Part shown: positions 23,228-35,800 of the stretch, piece after piece
Position numbering within the stretch: the stretch's first letter is position 1
Layout of the letters: each line of letters opens with the position of its first letter
Source of the DNA: Rutidosis leptorrhynchoides
Lineage: Eukaryota; Streptophyta; Magnoliopsida; Asterales; Asteraceae
Direction of reading: 5' to 3'
Assembly (NCBI RefSeq): GCF_046630445.1
Contig: NC_092338.1
Coordinates: 16,096,001 to 16,160,000 of the forward strand
Length of the DNA stretch: 64,000 bases
The notes under the pieces: model-generated
Seen by the model: the letters and a program-made list of their open reading frames with translations, nothing else
Told to the model about the DNA's origin: nothing
The model's database searches: none
Made by a program: the position numbers and the translations under genes

Positions 23228-23633
23228 CAGTGTTGTAAATTTCCCGAGATCTCCCCGAGATTTTTCCCGAGATCTCGTTTTTAGAAGACAACCAAGACGA
23301 GATGCTCATCTCCCGAGATTTCTCGGTTAATGGGGTCAAACTTAGTCAAAGCCACGATTTATCGGATTTTCTTGCTAATTTGTAAGATTTTCTTGTAAAA
23401 TTCGTAATTTCTAAGATTTTCTAGCTCATTTCTCGGATATTTTGGTAAAATCTCGTAAAAACGTATATAAATATACATATATTTATGTTTTTATGTATAT
23501 TTTTTATTAAAAAAAAACTATAAAGTCAACGTAAGTCAACGTCCGGGATCTCCCCGAGATTATTTCGAGATGCCGAGATCTCCCTAAAAAAGTCCAAACG
23601 AGATCTCCACGAGATCCGAATTCTCCAACCTTG
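23228..23633. mobile_element. hAT-type MITE
   Basis: Starts CAGTGTTGTAAATTTC and ends GAATTCTCCAACCTTG, imperfect inverted termini of hAT style. It is flanked by an exact 8-bp duplication GGTATAAT (23220-23227 and 23634-23641). The 406-bp interior is non-coding and repeats the palindromic motif CGAGATCTC many times near both ends. Confidence 0.82.
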
Positions 23634-23641
23634 GGTATAAT

Positions 23642-24193
23642 TAAAGAATTAAGATATTTATGTTATCATTAAACTTATCATGCTAAGAACATGATACTCA
23701 CACACCAATTTTTATTTCATACACAACTAATTTACTACTTGGATAGAGGAATGATCGTCTACATCTTACTTCCCTCATACCCTAGTTATGTGAGATTGAG
23801 TTTTGTTGTTGTTTTGTTTGTATCTAATTTACTACTATACCCTAAATTACAATAATAAAAATTTAATAATGATAAGCACAATAAGTGACTTTATATATGT
23901 GCATCAACACGTGCCCTGTACATGTCCAAAGAAAACAAGCGCATTGCACTTATGCGTTACGATCCAGCTCGCACATAATATCGCCGCGTTGGCGAGAAAA
24001 CTAAAGGCTTGGTTGACAGTTGACACGATCCCTGTAACAAACGCTCATGCAGAAGACTGACACATCATACCAGGTACAAAGGTACGACTTAGTAATATTA
24101 GAATACCCCTTGTCTAGTCATCGACCAAATATTACAAAGAGGACTAGCCACGATCTTGTTGTCTTATTGCGTGGCACCAACAGACAGTGCAAA
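23642..24193. other. Unassigned stretch left of the gag-only LTR element
   Basis: The sequence before the insertion ends in GTTGC and resumes after it at 30956 (GTTGCACTATAAATAAGAGG). 30956-31385 contains a TATA-like CTATAAATA and then GC-richer DNA; together the two sides look like part of an older, uncharacterised LTR or promoter-bearing repeat. No protein signal is seen. Confidence 0.4.
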
Positions 24194-24198
24194 GTTGC

Positions 24199-26247
24199 TG
24201 TAACACTCGCATTTTGAGCCTAGATGAAATGACCATTGTACCCTGGGGTAGGGCGTAATTAGTGATTTTTATAATTATATGTTTATAATTATTTAGTTGT
24301 TTAGTTGAGACTAGTTTGTGACAAGGGTCACAGAACAGGTTGGTTTATTTAATTTGGACTCCGTTAGGACCGCCTAAGGAGATACGAAAGATTATCAGAT
24401 AAGATAACTGGTAAATACCTGTGTGATATGGGGTATGAGTTTGTAACTCATTTAAGTGTATATATCTGGATAGTTCTATCCATTTCTCATTTCATCAAAC
24501 CCACACACGAACGTATACACAAACACACACATAAACCCTAATTTGATTTTGTGAGTCTTTGGATTAATTGAAGCTAGAGATATATTCCTTGTGATTTCGT
24601 GATCAATATAAGGTATGCATATCATAGATTCATGCTTTGATTCTTGCTCTAATTGGGTTTTTGTGTTAAATGAGTTTTTGATAGAAATTAGCTCAAATTT
24701 AGTTGTTTGATGTTTGTTATGCTCAATTGATGTTAGAAATAGGTTGTATATATGTTTAGTAGCTTCCATGTGCTTAAAATTTGATCAAAATCGCTCAAAA
24801 ATCGAGTTTTGGGCGAAAAATGTTCGAAATCAGCGTAAGTGTTCGAACCAGTTGCTACAGTGTTTGCTACAGTGTTTGCTACAGTATTTTGCTACAGCAC
24901 CTGAACTGCTGCAGTATCACTATTTGCTACAGTGTCACTATTTGCTACAGTGTTCGATATTGCTACAGTGCCACTATTTGATACAGTACCAGAGTTGCTA
25001 CAGTACCGTGTTGCTACAGTACCGAGTTGCTACAGTGTTCGGAAATCACTATTTGCTACAGTACCTTTTATGAAATTGAAACGGGCGTAACTTTCAAACC
25101 GTAACTCCATTTTTGATGAATAAACTATCGTTAGAATCGTAATAAAGAATACTTTTCAATGGTGAACTTTTAAGAAACTAGATCAAATTGTTTTTGGGTT
25201 GGAAAAGGAGTTTTAGTGTGTATGTCGTGTTTTGCACGCACCTGTATGCCATTATTGAATGGAGTCATGATGTAGACTCATAAAATTATGAATATATGGT
25301 GCTATGACCTAGTTTATAGTATGATTTGATTATACTATTGATTGAGATATGTATATTGACTTCGTTGTGTTGTTCTCAGGTGATAAGAACAAGGAAGAAG
25401 CTCAGAAGTAAGATAACTGAGCTGTAGCTGGTAATCGGTGAGTGGGATTATCTCCGGGTGTAGTATAGAGTAGCAAGTTGTGCTACTATGTTATACTGTT
25501 ATAGTTGCTATGCTTAGTAGATATGTTGTAATAATGATCATCGTAGAGTTGCCATGCTAGTCGTAGGGACAGTTGTTCGTAGTGGTAGTTGCTTAACAGT
25601 TGTGTGCACAAGTTGTAGTTGCCTGTTGGAACCTATTGTTGTTAGGTTCAGCTCAGAGAGGTCAACCTTGTTGTGGTTGGGTCCAGTTGGCTACTGTTTG
25701 TTGAGTATAGTACTGAATGACGCATCACCTGCGTGTGGATTTACTATACTGGAGATTCAGTAGTAAGGACTTTCGGTAGACGCTAGACTGATCAGCTAGT
25801 GGTCGTGTGCTCGTACAAGCCACCGAGTCTCTAGTTGGAGCATAGTTGCAAGTTGATAGTTGCTAGTTATTAGTTGTCAGTTGCCTGTTATGGATTGTTG
25901 TAGTTGATGTAGTTGTACAAGTTGGTACTGTATGCTAGATCTGTTAGATGATTCCATTCACTTAGCCTCGTGCTAACCCCCCTCACCTCATCCCTTGCAG
26001 GTTTTCGATCTTAGTGCTGGTAGGGACGGGAGTTGGGTTGACGATATGTTTGACAAGACGAACTCTGATGTCTTAACTTTTATAAATATGTAACTAGTTG
26101 TTTAACGTAACACCAGTGGTTTGTAATAAGTAACTAGCTAATGATTTGTGATAATCATGTTCGTAATTAACTAAGGGTATTTATTTGAATTAAGACTTCC
26201 GCTGTGATTTAAAAAAAAAAAAAAATAAATAAAATCAGGGTGTTACA
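24199..26247 (+). repeat. 5' LTR of the gag-only element
   Basis: Starts TGTAACACTCGC and ends AGGGTGTTACA. It contains a TATA-like TATATATCTGG near 24465 and a run of CTACAG-containing units (24850-25063). Confidence 0.9.
24850..25063. repeat. GCTACAGT array within the LTR
   Basis: About 13 variants of TTGCTACAGT at irregular 11-25 base spacing. The 3' LTR has the matching array at 29577-29771 with about 12 units. It lies downstream of the TATA-like element, so it would be in the transcribed part. Confidence 0.85.
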
Positions 26248-26250
26248 ACT

Positions 26251-26262
26251 TGGTATCAGAGC
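26251..26262 (+). other. Primer-binding site (initiator tRNA-Met type)
   Basis: TGGTATCAGAGC lies three bases after the 5' LTR and matches the 3' end complement of plant initiator tRNA-Met. Confidence 0.85.
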
Positions 26263-26434
26263 ATAGGTTTGGCCACATGTACATTGTGTTGAATGTCATG
26301 TTCCCAAACCTTGTGTTGTGTCAAACATATATGAGGGAACGGGTTAAGTGAATGTAGGGATTACATGTGTTAGTTGATAGGTACTGACCTGTTTTCCACT
26401 AAGAGTTTGTGTGAGATGTTGTGGTAGTGCAGAT

Positions 26435-27847
26435 ATGGCAGATAATACAGGAAACGCAACTGGTCCGTCAGCCCCCGGAACATTCAGAGCCCCAGATGAA
26501 GACGGATATGTGTCAGAAGAGGATCCGCAGGAACAAATTTTAGATTTGCAAAGTAAGTTAAAGGAAGCACGTGATCGAATAAGGGAATTAGAACAACGTC
26601 AGGTAACCGTGAATCCAAGTGGTAGTGTACCGAATCAGACGATTAGTGGTTATCCGGTGCAGTCAAATAATTATCAGCAAATTGGAAGTGCTTTCCAACA
26701 ACAGCAATGGTTGCCACCTCAATATCAGTTTCCTCAACAGTATCAGATGTCACCTCAGTTTAATCAACAGTTCCCAAATCAGATGTGGGGTCCGTATCAG
26801 ACGCTGATGTTTCAACAACCAAAGAAATGTACCTTCAAACAGTTTCTGAATTGTAATCCACCAGAGTACTCAGGAAGTTCTAACCCAACGGTAACACTTA
26901 ACTGGTTAAGAGAGATAGAAAAGGTTTTTGAGGCATGTCAGTGTGAACCAGAATTGCAGGTTATTTATGCTAGTCGTATGCTGAAGAATAGGGCAATGGT
27001 TTGGTGGGATACGGCTATTTCTAGTATACCAAAAGAGCAAGTGAACATGATTACTTGGGAACAATTTTATAGTAAAGTTTATGAGCAGTATTGTTCGTCT
27101 TATGACCTCAATCGAATTAAGACGGAATTTCTGGCGATGAAAATGACACCTCAGATGACGATAGATGAGGTGATTGAGCAGTATATGGATAAATTAAGGT
27201 TTGTACAACAGTGGGTTCCAGATGAGCAGTCCAGAATTCAGCACTTTGTTAACATAATTTTACCAGAGTACAGAACAATGGTTAGGATGGCGACGATGTT
27301 ATCGCAAGCGTTTGTTATGGCCAAGATGGTAGAGGATGATGTCAGAGCAGTAAGGAATAGAATAGTAGGTTATGAGATGTCACAACAAGATCATGTGATG
27401 AGTCATTCGGACTCTAGGTCAAAGAAGTCTGTTAAGTTGAAACATAAGAGTGGGTCAGAACAGAGTGGGTCAGCATCAAGTCAGAATTCTTGGTGTTATA
27501 GTTGCAGATCATCTCATAGTGGTCCTTGTTCGGATTCAACCAAAAGATGTTTGAGATGTGGTATTGTGGGACACGAGATTCGAATGTGTTCGTTCCAAGA
27601 GGATGTATGTTGGAGATGTCATCAAGTGGGGCATAGGTCAGCTCAGTGTCCGTATGTAAGAGGATCGAGTTCTGGGGCGGGGCCAGGAGCGCAGTCGGGA
27701 TCAGTAGGTGGATCTTCTGGTTCTCCAGTTGGGCAGAAAAGAAAGAATCCACCTACAGAAACAGCAAGAGCTTATCAGATGGTTGCAGATGCAGATGTTG
27801 AATATGATGTGAATACAGGTATGCTTCAAAATCCTCGTATTGTTTAG
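26435..27847 (+). CDS. Retrotransposon Gag protein with two zinc knuckles (fossil element)
   Basis: An open frame of about 470 residues; ATG 26435 (MADNTGNATG) is preferred over the in-frame ATG at 26411. Order: acidic N-terminus, a short coiled coil (LQSKLKEARDRIRELEQRQ), a Gln-rich stretch, the Retrotrans_gag domain (FLNCNPPEYSGSS...AMVWWDTA), a basic linker, and two CCHC knuckles (CLRCGIVGHEIRMC and CWRCHQVGHRSAQC). Gag packages element RNA into particles. The frame appears whole but no polymerase frame follows. Confidence 0.85.
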   Translation: MADNTGNATGPSAPGTFRAPDEDGYVSEEDPQEQILDLQSKLKEARDRIRELEQRQVTVNPSGSVPNQTISGYPVQSNNYQQIGSAFQQQQWLPPQYQFPQQYQMSPQFNQQFPNQMWGPYQTLMFQQPKKCTFKQFLNCNPPEYSGSSNPTVTLNWLREIEKVFEACQCEPELQVIYASRMLKNRAMVWWDTAISSIPKEQVNMITWEQFYSKVYEQYCSSYDLNRIKTEFLAMKMTPQMTIDEVIEQYMDKLRFVQQWVPDEQSRIQHFVNIILPEYRTMVRMATMLSQAFVMAKMVEDDVRAVRNRIVGYEMSQQDHVMSHSDSRSKKSVKLKHKSGSEQSGSASSQNSWCYSCRSSHSGPCSDSTKRCLRCGIVGHEIRMCSFQEDVCWRCHQVGHRSAQCPYVRGSSSGAGPGAQSGSVGGSSGSPVGQKRKNPPTETARAYQMVADADVEYDVNTGMLQNPRIV

Positions 27848-28924
27848 TTATATACATGTATATGATTGGGTGTATATATATGTGTGGTAGATTAGTAGAT
27901 CTTGATAGTAGTGTAAGATTTATTTTGTTGCATTTTGTTGTTTATGTTTTAGTTGCGACCCTTCTGTGCCATGTGGGGTAAGGGTGACCCTTAGGTTGAC
28001 TTTTTGGGATTGAGAACCGTGACTTGGATAGAGATGCGTTGAGTATGTTTGTGTAGTGGACTTTTGGACGAGATGAAGTTGTTGGATAGTGGCATGAGTA
28101 TGATTGTTATGACGGTATTTCCTAAGCTTATTGGATGTATGATCTGGTTGATAGATTATATTTGGATGATTGATAGACAAGGTTTGAGTAACTATGATTG
28201 GACAGATGTTGTGATTGATTAGTTATAAAGTAGTTAAATTAATTACCGATGCTTATTGAGAAAATTGATTGGACATAAGTTAGTGAATGAGACAAGTAGA
28301 ATTTTTTCGTTACGAGCAACTCAGAATGAAGGTATGATTTAGGATAATATGCTTGTGTCTGGCCAACATAAGTATATTGTGATAAATCATACGGAATTTC
28401 TGGGAAGCTGAAGGAAAAATAGGCGGCCTGTGCTATATTGGATTGTGATGTGACTGGATATGAGACGAATAACCTGTGAAGTTCTGATGACTTACGAGAC
28501 AATTTCGTTGACCTAGGTATAGATTTTAGCATGATGACTAATTCTATTGCCTAAGCTTTGGATAATTGGGAAAAGTGGACTGTATAAAGAGTTGAATTGG
28601 ATGACAGATCGTGAAATTTATGATACGGAATGGCGAAGAAACACGAATTTGACTCTGATTATTTGACTTGATCGTGTAATTTGTGGGCTTAAGTGGATTA
28701 ATGGACGTTGATCGACGGAGATTGTGAGAAGTTATTTGGTATCGGGAGTGTATTGACGCCAGGAATCTCATTTCCCTATGCAATTGTGGTGGATATTTTC
28801 GGTATCGGGGATAAGATCGATAAAGTTAACCGTGTGTTTTGGCGGTGCGAGTAACAATTTTTGGGATTGTTGACCATAGTTGACCCGATTGCGAGGACGG
28901 AATCTCTTTTAAGGAGGGTAGATT

Positions 28925-30955
28925 TGTAACACCCGCATTTTGGGCCTAGATGAAATGACCATTGTACCCTGGGGTAGGGCGTAATTAGTGATTTTTATAA
29001 TTATATGTTTATAATTATTTAGTTGTTTAGTTGAGACCAGTTTGTGACAAGGGTCACAGAACAGGTTGGTTTATTTAATTTGGACTCCGTTAGGACCGCC
29101 TAAGGAGATACGAAAGATTATCAGATAAGATAACTGGTAAATACCTGTGTGATATGGGGTATGAGTTTGTAACTCATTTAAGTGTATGTATCTGGATAGT
29201 TCTATCCATTTCTCATTTCATCAAACCCACACACGAACGTATACACAAACACACACATAAACCCTAATTTGATTTTGTGAGTCTTTGGATTAATTGAAGC
29301 TAGAGATATATTCCTTGTGATTTCGTGATCAATATAAGGTATGCATATCATAGATTCATGCTTTGATTCTTGCTCTAATTGGGTTTTTGTGTTAAATGAG
29401 TTTTTGATAGAAATTAGCTCAAATTTAGTTGTTTGATGTTTGTTATGCTCAATTGATGTTAGAAATAGGTTGTATATATGTTTAGTAGCTTCCATGTGCT
29501 TAAAATTTGATCAAAATCGCTCAAAAATCGTGTTTTGGGCGAAAAATGTTCGAAATCAGCGTAAGTGTTCGAACCAGTTGCTACAGTGTTTGCTACAGTG
29601 TTTACTACAGTATTTTGCTACAGTACCCGAACTGCTACAGTGTCACTATTTGCTACAGTGTTCGGTATTGCTACAGTGCCACTATTTGCTACAGTACCAG
29701 AGTTGCTACAGTACCGTGTTGCTACAGTACCGAGTTGCTACAGTGTTCGGAAATCACTATTTGCTACAGTACCTTTTATGAAATTGAAACGGGCGTAACT
29801 TTCAAACCGTAACTCCGTTTTTGATGATTAAACTATCGTTAGAATCGTAATAAAGAATACTTTTCAATAGTGAACTTTTAAGAAACTAGATCAAATTGTT
29901 TTTGGGTTGGAAAAGGAGTTTTAGTGTGTATGTCGTGTTTTGCACGCACCTGTATGCCATTATTGAATGAAGTCATGATGTAGACTCATAAAATTATGAA
30001 TATATGGTGTTATGACCTAGTTTATAGTATGATTTGATTATACTATTGATTGAGATATGTATATTGACTTCGTTGTGTTGTTCTCAGGTGATAAGAACAA
30101 GGAAGAAGCTCAGAAGTAAGATAACTGAGCTGTAGCTGGTAATCGGTGAGTGGGATTATCTCCGGGTGTAGTATAGAGTAGCAAGTTGTGCTACTATGTT
30201 ATACTGTTATAGTTGCTATGCTTAGTAGATATGTTGTAATAATGATCATCGTAGAGTTGCCATGCTAGTCGTAGGGACAGTTGTTCGTAGTGGTAGTTGC
30301 TTAACAGTTGTGTGCACAAGTTGTAGTTGCCTGTTGGAACCTATTGTTGTTAGGTTCAGCTCAGAGAGGTCAACCTTGTTGTGGTTGGGTCCAGTTGGCT
30401 ACTGTTTGTTGAGTATAGTACTGAATGACGCATCACCTGCGTGTGGATTTACTATACTGGAGATTCAGTAGTAAGGACTTTCGGTAGACGCTAGACTGAT
30501 CAGCTAGTGGTCGTGTGCTCGTACAAGCCACCGAGTCTCTAGTTGGAGCATAGTTGCTAGTTGATAGTTGCTAGTTATTAGTTGTTAGTTGCCTGTTATG
30601 GATTGTTGTAGTTGATGTAGTTGTACAAGTTGGTACTGTATGCTAGATCTGTTAGATGATTCCATTCACTTAGCCTCGTGCTAACCCCCCTCACCTTATC
30701 CCTTGCAGGTTTTCGATCTTAGTGCTGGTAGGGACGGGAGTTGGGTTGACGATATGTTTGACAAGACGAACTCTGATGTCTTAACTTTTATAAATATGTA
30801 ACTAGTTGTTTAACGTAACACCAGTGGTTTGTAATAAGTAACTAGCTAATGATTTGTGATAATCATGTTCGTAATTAACTAAGGTTATTTATTTGAATTA
30901 AGACTTCCGCTGTGATTTAAAAAAATAAATAAATAAATAAAATCAGGGTGTTACA
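28925..30955 (+). repeat. 3' LTR of the gag-only element
   Basis: Starts TGTAACACCCGC after the purine-rich AAGGAGGGTAGA and ends AGGGTGTTACA; nearly identical to the 5' LTR. Confidence 0.9.
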
Positions 30956-31385
30956 GTTGCACTATAAATAAGAGGCTCGAATCACAACACAAGGGGATTT
31001 CGACGATCAAAGAAGCACACTATATTTGCATATTCATCGTTGTTAGTAATGAGATCACTCTACCCCCCGCGCTAGTCAGCTAGCGCAGTTTTCTCTCGTG
31101 CTACCGGATTCACAACATCTCAAGCTACAATCTTACGGTTACAAGTAACGTTATGTGAACACTAACCCTACAAAACCTCGTCCGAGCCATCAATACCGGC
31201 TATCCCGATAATGTTGGGTTCACATTTAACCACCCCTGTTGAGATCCTCATCTCGCAAGAGTTATTCACTGTACACCGGACCGGAGAGTTAAACTCAAAA
31301 GACCTTTAAATCCCTCCAATTTGTGATTTGTTGTCAAGCGTGAATCAAATTCACTGAATCTATTCTATGCTTTATTATTTAACTC

Positions 31386-31615
31386 CGTAAATAAACTTTG
31401 CCCAAGGAAGCACACCACCCGGGTTCAATTTCTGGCTATGCCAAATTGTTCAAAAAGGGAGTGTGACCCGAGGATGCACATAATGCGCAATTTACCCGGT
31501 ACCAGGTCTCGCGCTCGGAGGCTTGATTACCCGAGGTTTTACCTTCTATGGGGGAGCCAATGTGCTCGTTCATAGAAGGGTTTCCTCGTTTACCAAAAAA
31601 AAAAAAAAAAAATAA
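31386..31615 (+). repeat. tRNA-derived SINE, probably 5'-shortened
   Basis: A B-box-like GGGTTCAATTTCTGG near 31420, a GC-richer body, the end TTTCCTCGTTTACC and a poly(A) tail at 31595-31613. The A-box side is unclear. The sequence from here to 31948 shows nothing else. Confidence 0.55.
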
Positions 31616-31993
31616 AGAAAAACTTATGAATATAATTATAAGTGTTATAATAAAAAATAAGCATAAAGTAAAAATTGATATGTTAGTATCACCACTCAAC
31701 CCGGTACTCTTATCATCATAAAGTTTATGGCGGGATTAATTGAATGTAGTTTGTATAGCTGGCGCCGCAAAGGGAAGGAAACGTGGACAATTAGGATATG
31801 ACGGCTGTCGTATGAAACGTCTATCTTAACATCACGTGTGCTTTTAATATTCCTATTCCTTATTTTTTTTTATTCTTACTCAATTCAAATCCATAACCAA
31901 ACTCCAATTATTTCAAAACCTTTGATTTTCTAACTCACACATTAACCCTATATATTAATACCTTTACATCCTAAAAGACGTGGGAAACCACGT

Positions 31994-32868
31994 CGTTTCA
32001 CCCCAACCCAAATAAAAAAATTGAACAAAATGACATTTAACCAAATTGGGCGCAAAAACTTCAAAAAAACTCTTCCGCTATAATCAGTTTACAAAAACTA
32101 TCCTGAACTACAGGGGGTAATACATAAATTCTCTGAATTAAAATAAACACTTAACCCAAACATTTTGACAGCCCGTATCTTCCTCCTCGCCCCGAGTTAA
32201 ATTTCACCGACCATACCGTTAAACTCAAATATTTTTATGAACAAAACGAAACTAACTACATTCAAAATGGACACTTTTTAAAATAAAAAAAGCTAAACAC
32301 AACAAGAGCCCGTATTGAAATGTCCCGTTCATATTGATTATAAATGTTCCATATTAATTGATTTCGTTGCGAGGTTTTGACCTCTATATGAGACGTTTTT
32401 CAAAGACTGCATCCATTTTTAAAACAAACTCGTTTCACCCCAACCCAAATAAAAAAATTGAACAAAATGACATTTAACCAAATTGGACGCAAAAACTCCA
32501 AAAAAAACTCCTCCACTATAACCAGTTTACAAAAACTATCCTGAACTACAGGGGGTAATACATAAATTCTCTGAATTAAAATAAACTCTTAACCCAAACA
32601 TTTTGACAGCCCGTATCTTCCTCCTCGCCCCGAGTTAAATTTCACCGACCATACCGTTAAACTCGAAATATTTTTATGAACAAAACGAAACTAACTACAT
32701 TCAAAACGAACACTTAAAAAAAAAAAAAAGCTAAACACAACAAGAGCCCGTATTGAAATGTCCCGTTCATATTGATTATAAACGTTCCATATTAATTAAT
32801 TTCGTTGCGAGGTTTTGACCTCTATATGAGACGTTTTTAAAAGACTGCATTCATTTTTAAAACAACCA
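31994..32868. repeat. Tandem duplication, about 437 bp, spanning the edge of the solo LTR
   Basis: Copy 1 at 31994-32430 and copy 2 at 32431-32868 both run from CGTTTCACCCCAACCC through Helitron sequence into the first ~115 bases of the LTR (LTR edge at 32316 and 32754). The copies differ at several percent of positions. Confidence 0.8.
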
Positions 32869-35800
32869 TAACCTTTATTTTATATATAAAGGTTTAAAAA
32901 ACATTACGTAGATTATCAAATAATGATAATCTAAAATATATCGTTTACACACGACGATTACATAATGGTTTACAATAAGAATATATTACATCAAAAATAA
33001 GTTTCTTGAATGCAGGTTTTACATAATATCATACAAGCATGGACTCCAAATCTTGTCCTTATTTTAGTATGCAACAGCGGAAGCTCTTAATAATCACATG
33101 AGAATAAACATGCTTAAAACGTCAACAAAAATGTTGGTGAGTTATAGGTTTAACCTATATATTATCAAATCATAATAATAGACCACAAGATTTCATATTT
33201 CAATATACATCCCATACATAGAGATAAAAATCATTCATATGGTGAACACCTGGTAACCGACATTAACAAGATGCATATAAGAATATCCCCTATCATTCCG
33301 GGAAATCCTTCAGACATGATAAAAAATGAATTCGAAGTACTAAAGCATCCGGTACTTTGGATGGGGTTCGTTAGGCCCAATAGATCTATCTTTAGGATTC
33401 GCGTCAATTAGTAGATCGGTTTACTAATTCTTAGGCTACCAAGCAAAAGGGGCATATTCGGCTTCGATCATTCACCCATATAATGTAGTTTCATTTACTT
33501 GTGTCTATTTCGTAAAACATTTATAAAACTGCATGTATTCTCATCTCAAAATATTAGATTTTAAAAGTGGGACTATAACTCACTTTCACAGATTTTTACT
33601 TCGTCGGGAGTAAGACTTGGCCACTGGTCGATTCAAGAACCTATAACAAATATATACATATATATATCAAAGTATGTTCAAAATATATTTACAACATTTT
33701 TAATACATTTTGATGTTTTAAGTTTATTAAGTCAGCTGTCCTTGTTAGTAACCTACAACTAGTTGTCCATAGTTAGATGTACAGAAATAAATTGATATAT
33801 ATTATCTTGAATCAATCCACGACCCAGTGTATACACGTCTCAGGCTAGATCACAACTCAAAGTATATATATTTTTGGAATCAACCTCAACCCTGTATAGC
33901 TAACTCAAACATTACTGCATATAGAGTGTCTATGGTTGTTCCAAATAATGTATATACATGGGTCGATATGATATGTCAAAACATTTGCATACGTGTCTAT
34001 GGTATCCCAAGATTACATAATATATTAGAATACATGTATAATACAATATAAGTTAGCTAGGATATGATTTGTATAGAATTGTTACAATATTTCTCGTAGC
34101 TACAACAATCAAAAAATATCCAATCTTGTTTTACCCATAACTTCTTCGTTTTAAATCCGTTTTGAGTGAATCAAATTGCTATGGTTTCATATTGAACTCT
34201 ATTTTATGAATCTAAACAGAAAAAGTATAGGTTTATAGTCGAAAATATAAGTTACAAGTTGTTTTTGTAAGAGGTAGTCATTTCAGTCGAAAGAACGACG
34301 TCTATTTTGAAAAACATACTTCCACTTTGAGTTTAACCATGATTTTTTGGATATAGTTTCATGTTCATAAGAAAAATCATTTTTCTAGAAGAACAACTTT
34401 TAAATCAAAGTTTATCATAGTTTTTAATTATCAAACCCAAAACAGCCCGCGGTGTTACTACGACGGCGTATGTCCGGTTTTACGGTGTTTTTCGTGTTTC
34501 CAAGTTTTAAATCATTAAGTTAGCATATCATATAGATATAGAACATGTGTTTAGTTGATTTTAAAAGTCAAGTTAGAAGGATTAACTTTTGTTTGCGAAC
34601 AAGTTTAGAATTAACTAAACTATGTTCTAGTGATTTCAAGTTTAATCTTCGAATAAGATAGTTATATATATATGAATCGAATGATGTTATGAACATCATT
34701 ACTACCTTAAGTTTAGTAGGTAAACCTACTGGAAGTGACAAAAATTGATCTAGCTTCAAAGAATTCTTGGATGGCTTGAAAGTTCTTGAAGTATAATCAT
34801 GACACGAAAACAAGTTCAAGTAAGATTTCCACTCGAAATAAGATTGTTATAGAAATTGAATCAAAGTTTGAATATGAGTATTACCTTGTATTAGAAAGAT
34901 ATCTTACTGTAAATAAGAAAGATTTCTTGAGGTTGGATGATCACTTTACAAGATTGGAAGTAAGCTAGCAAACTTGGAAGTATTCTTGATTTTATGAAAC
35001 TGGAACTTATAGAATTTATGAAGAACACTTAGAACTTGAAGATAGAACTTGAGAGAGATCAATTAGATGAAGAAAATTAAAGAATGAAAGTGTTTGTAGG
35101 TGTTTTTGGTCGTTGGTATATGGATTAGATATAAAGGATGTGTAATTTTGTTTACATGTAAATAAGTCATGAATGATTACTAATATTTTTATAATTTTAT
35201 GAGATATTTCATGCTAGTTGTCAAATGATAGTTTTCACATGTGTTAGGTGACTCACATGGGCTGCTAAGAGCTGATCATTGGAGTGTATATACCAATAGT
35301 ACATACATCTAAAAGCTGTGTATTGTACGAGTACGAATACGGGTGCATACGAGTAGAATTGTTGATGAAACTGAACGATGATGTAATTGTAAGCATTTTT
35401 GTTAAGTAGAAGTATTTTGATAAGTGTATTGAAGTCTTTCAAAAGTGTATGAATACATATTAAAACACTACATGTATATACATTTTAACTGAGTCGTTAA
35501 GTCATCGTTAGTCGTTACATGTAAATGTTGTTTTGAAACCTTTAGGTTAACGATCTTGTTAAATGTTGTTAACCCATTGTTTATTATATCTAAAGAGATG
35601 TTAAATTATTACATTATCATGATATTATGATATATTAATATATCTTAGTATGATATATATACAGTTAAATGTTGTTACAACGATAATCGTTACATATATG
35701 TCTCGTTTCGAAATCATTAAGTTAGTAGTCTTGTTTTTACATATGTAGTTCATTGTTAATACACTTAATGATATATTTACTTATCATTTATCATGATTAA

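Larger units (their letters stand above)
24199..30955 (+). mobile_element. Gag-only (non-autonomous) LTR retrotransposon, probably Ty3/gypsy type
   Basis: A fossil LTR element of 6.76 kb flanked by 5-bp duplications GTTGC (24194-24198 and 30956-30960). LTRs are 24199-26247 and 28925-30955, about 2.04 kb each, starting TGTAACAC and ending GTTACA; by eye they differ at only a few percent of positions, so the insertion is young. The internal part has a tRNA-Met-type primer site, one gag frame that looks whole, about 1.1 kb of sequence without coding signal, and a purine tract before the 3' LTR. There is no protease, reverse transcriptase, RNase H or integrase, so movement would need a helper element. 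Confidence 0.9.

Noticed and set aside
23803-24060. An 85-residue plus-strand frame as a gene
   Set aside because: No domain, poor composition, and in a stretch that looks like the flank of an older repeat.
24476-24769. Minus-strand 97-residue frame, repeated at 29202-29495
   Set aside because: Lies wholly in the LTRs of the gag-only element; no homology seen, so a by-product of the repeat.
24850-25063. Possible CRISPR-like array (GCTACAGT units)
   Set aside because: Spacing is irregular, units are 8-12 bases, and it sits in a plant LTR; no CRISPR features.
27920-28783. Minus-strand frames after gag as an envelope-like or antisense gene
   Set aside because: Low-complexity Ser/Tyr/Thr/Asn-rich frames with no signal peptide or membrane pattern; no support.
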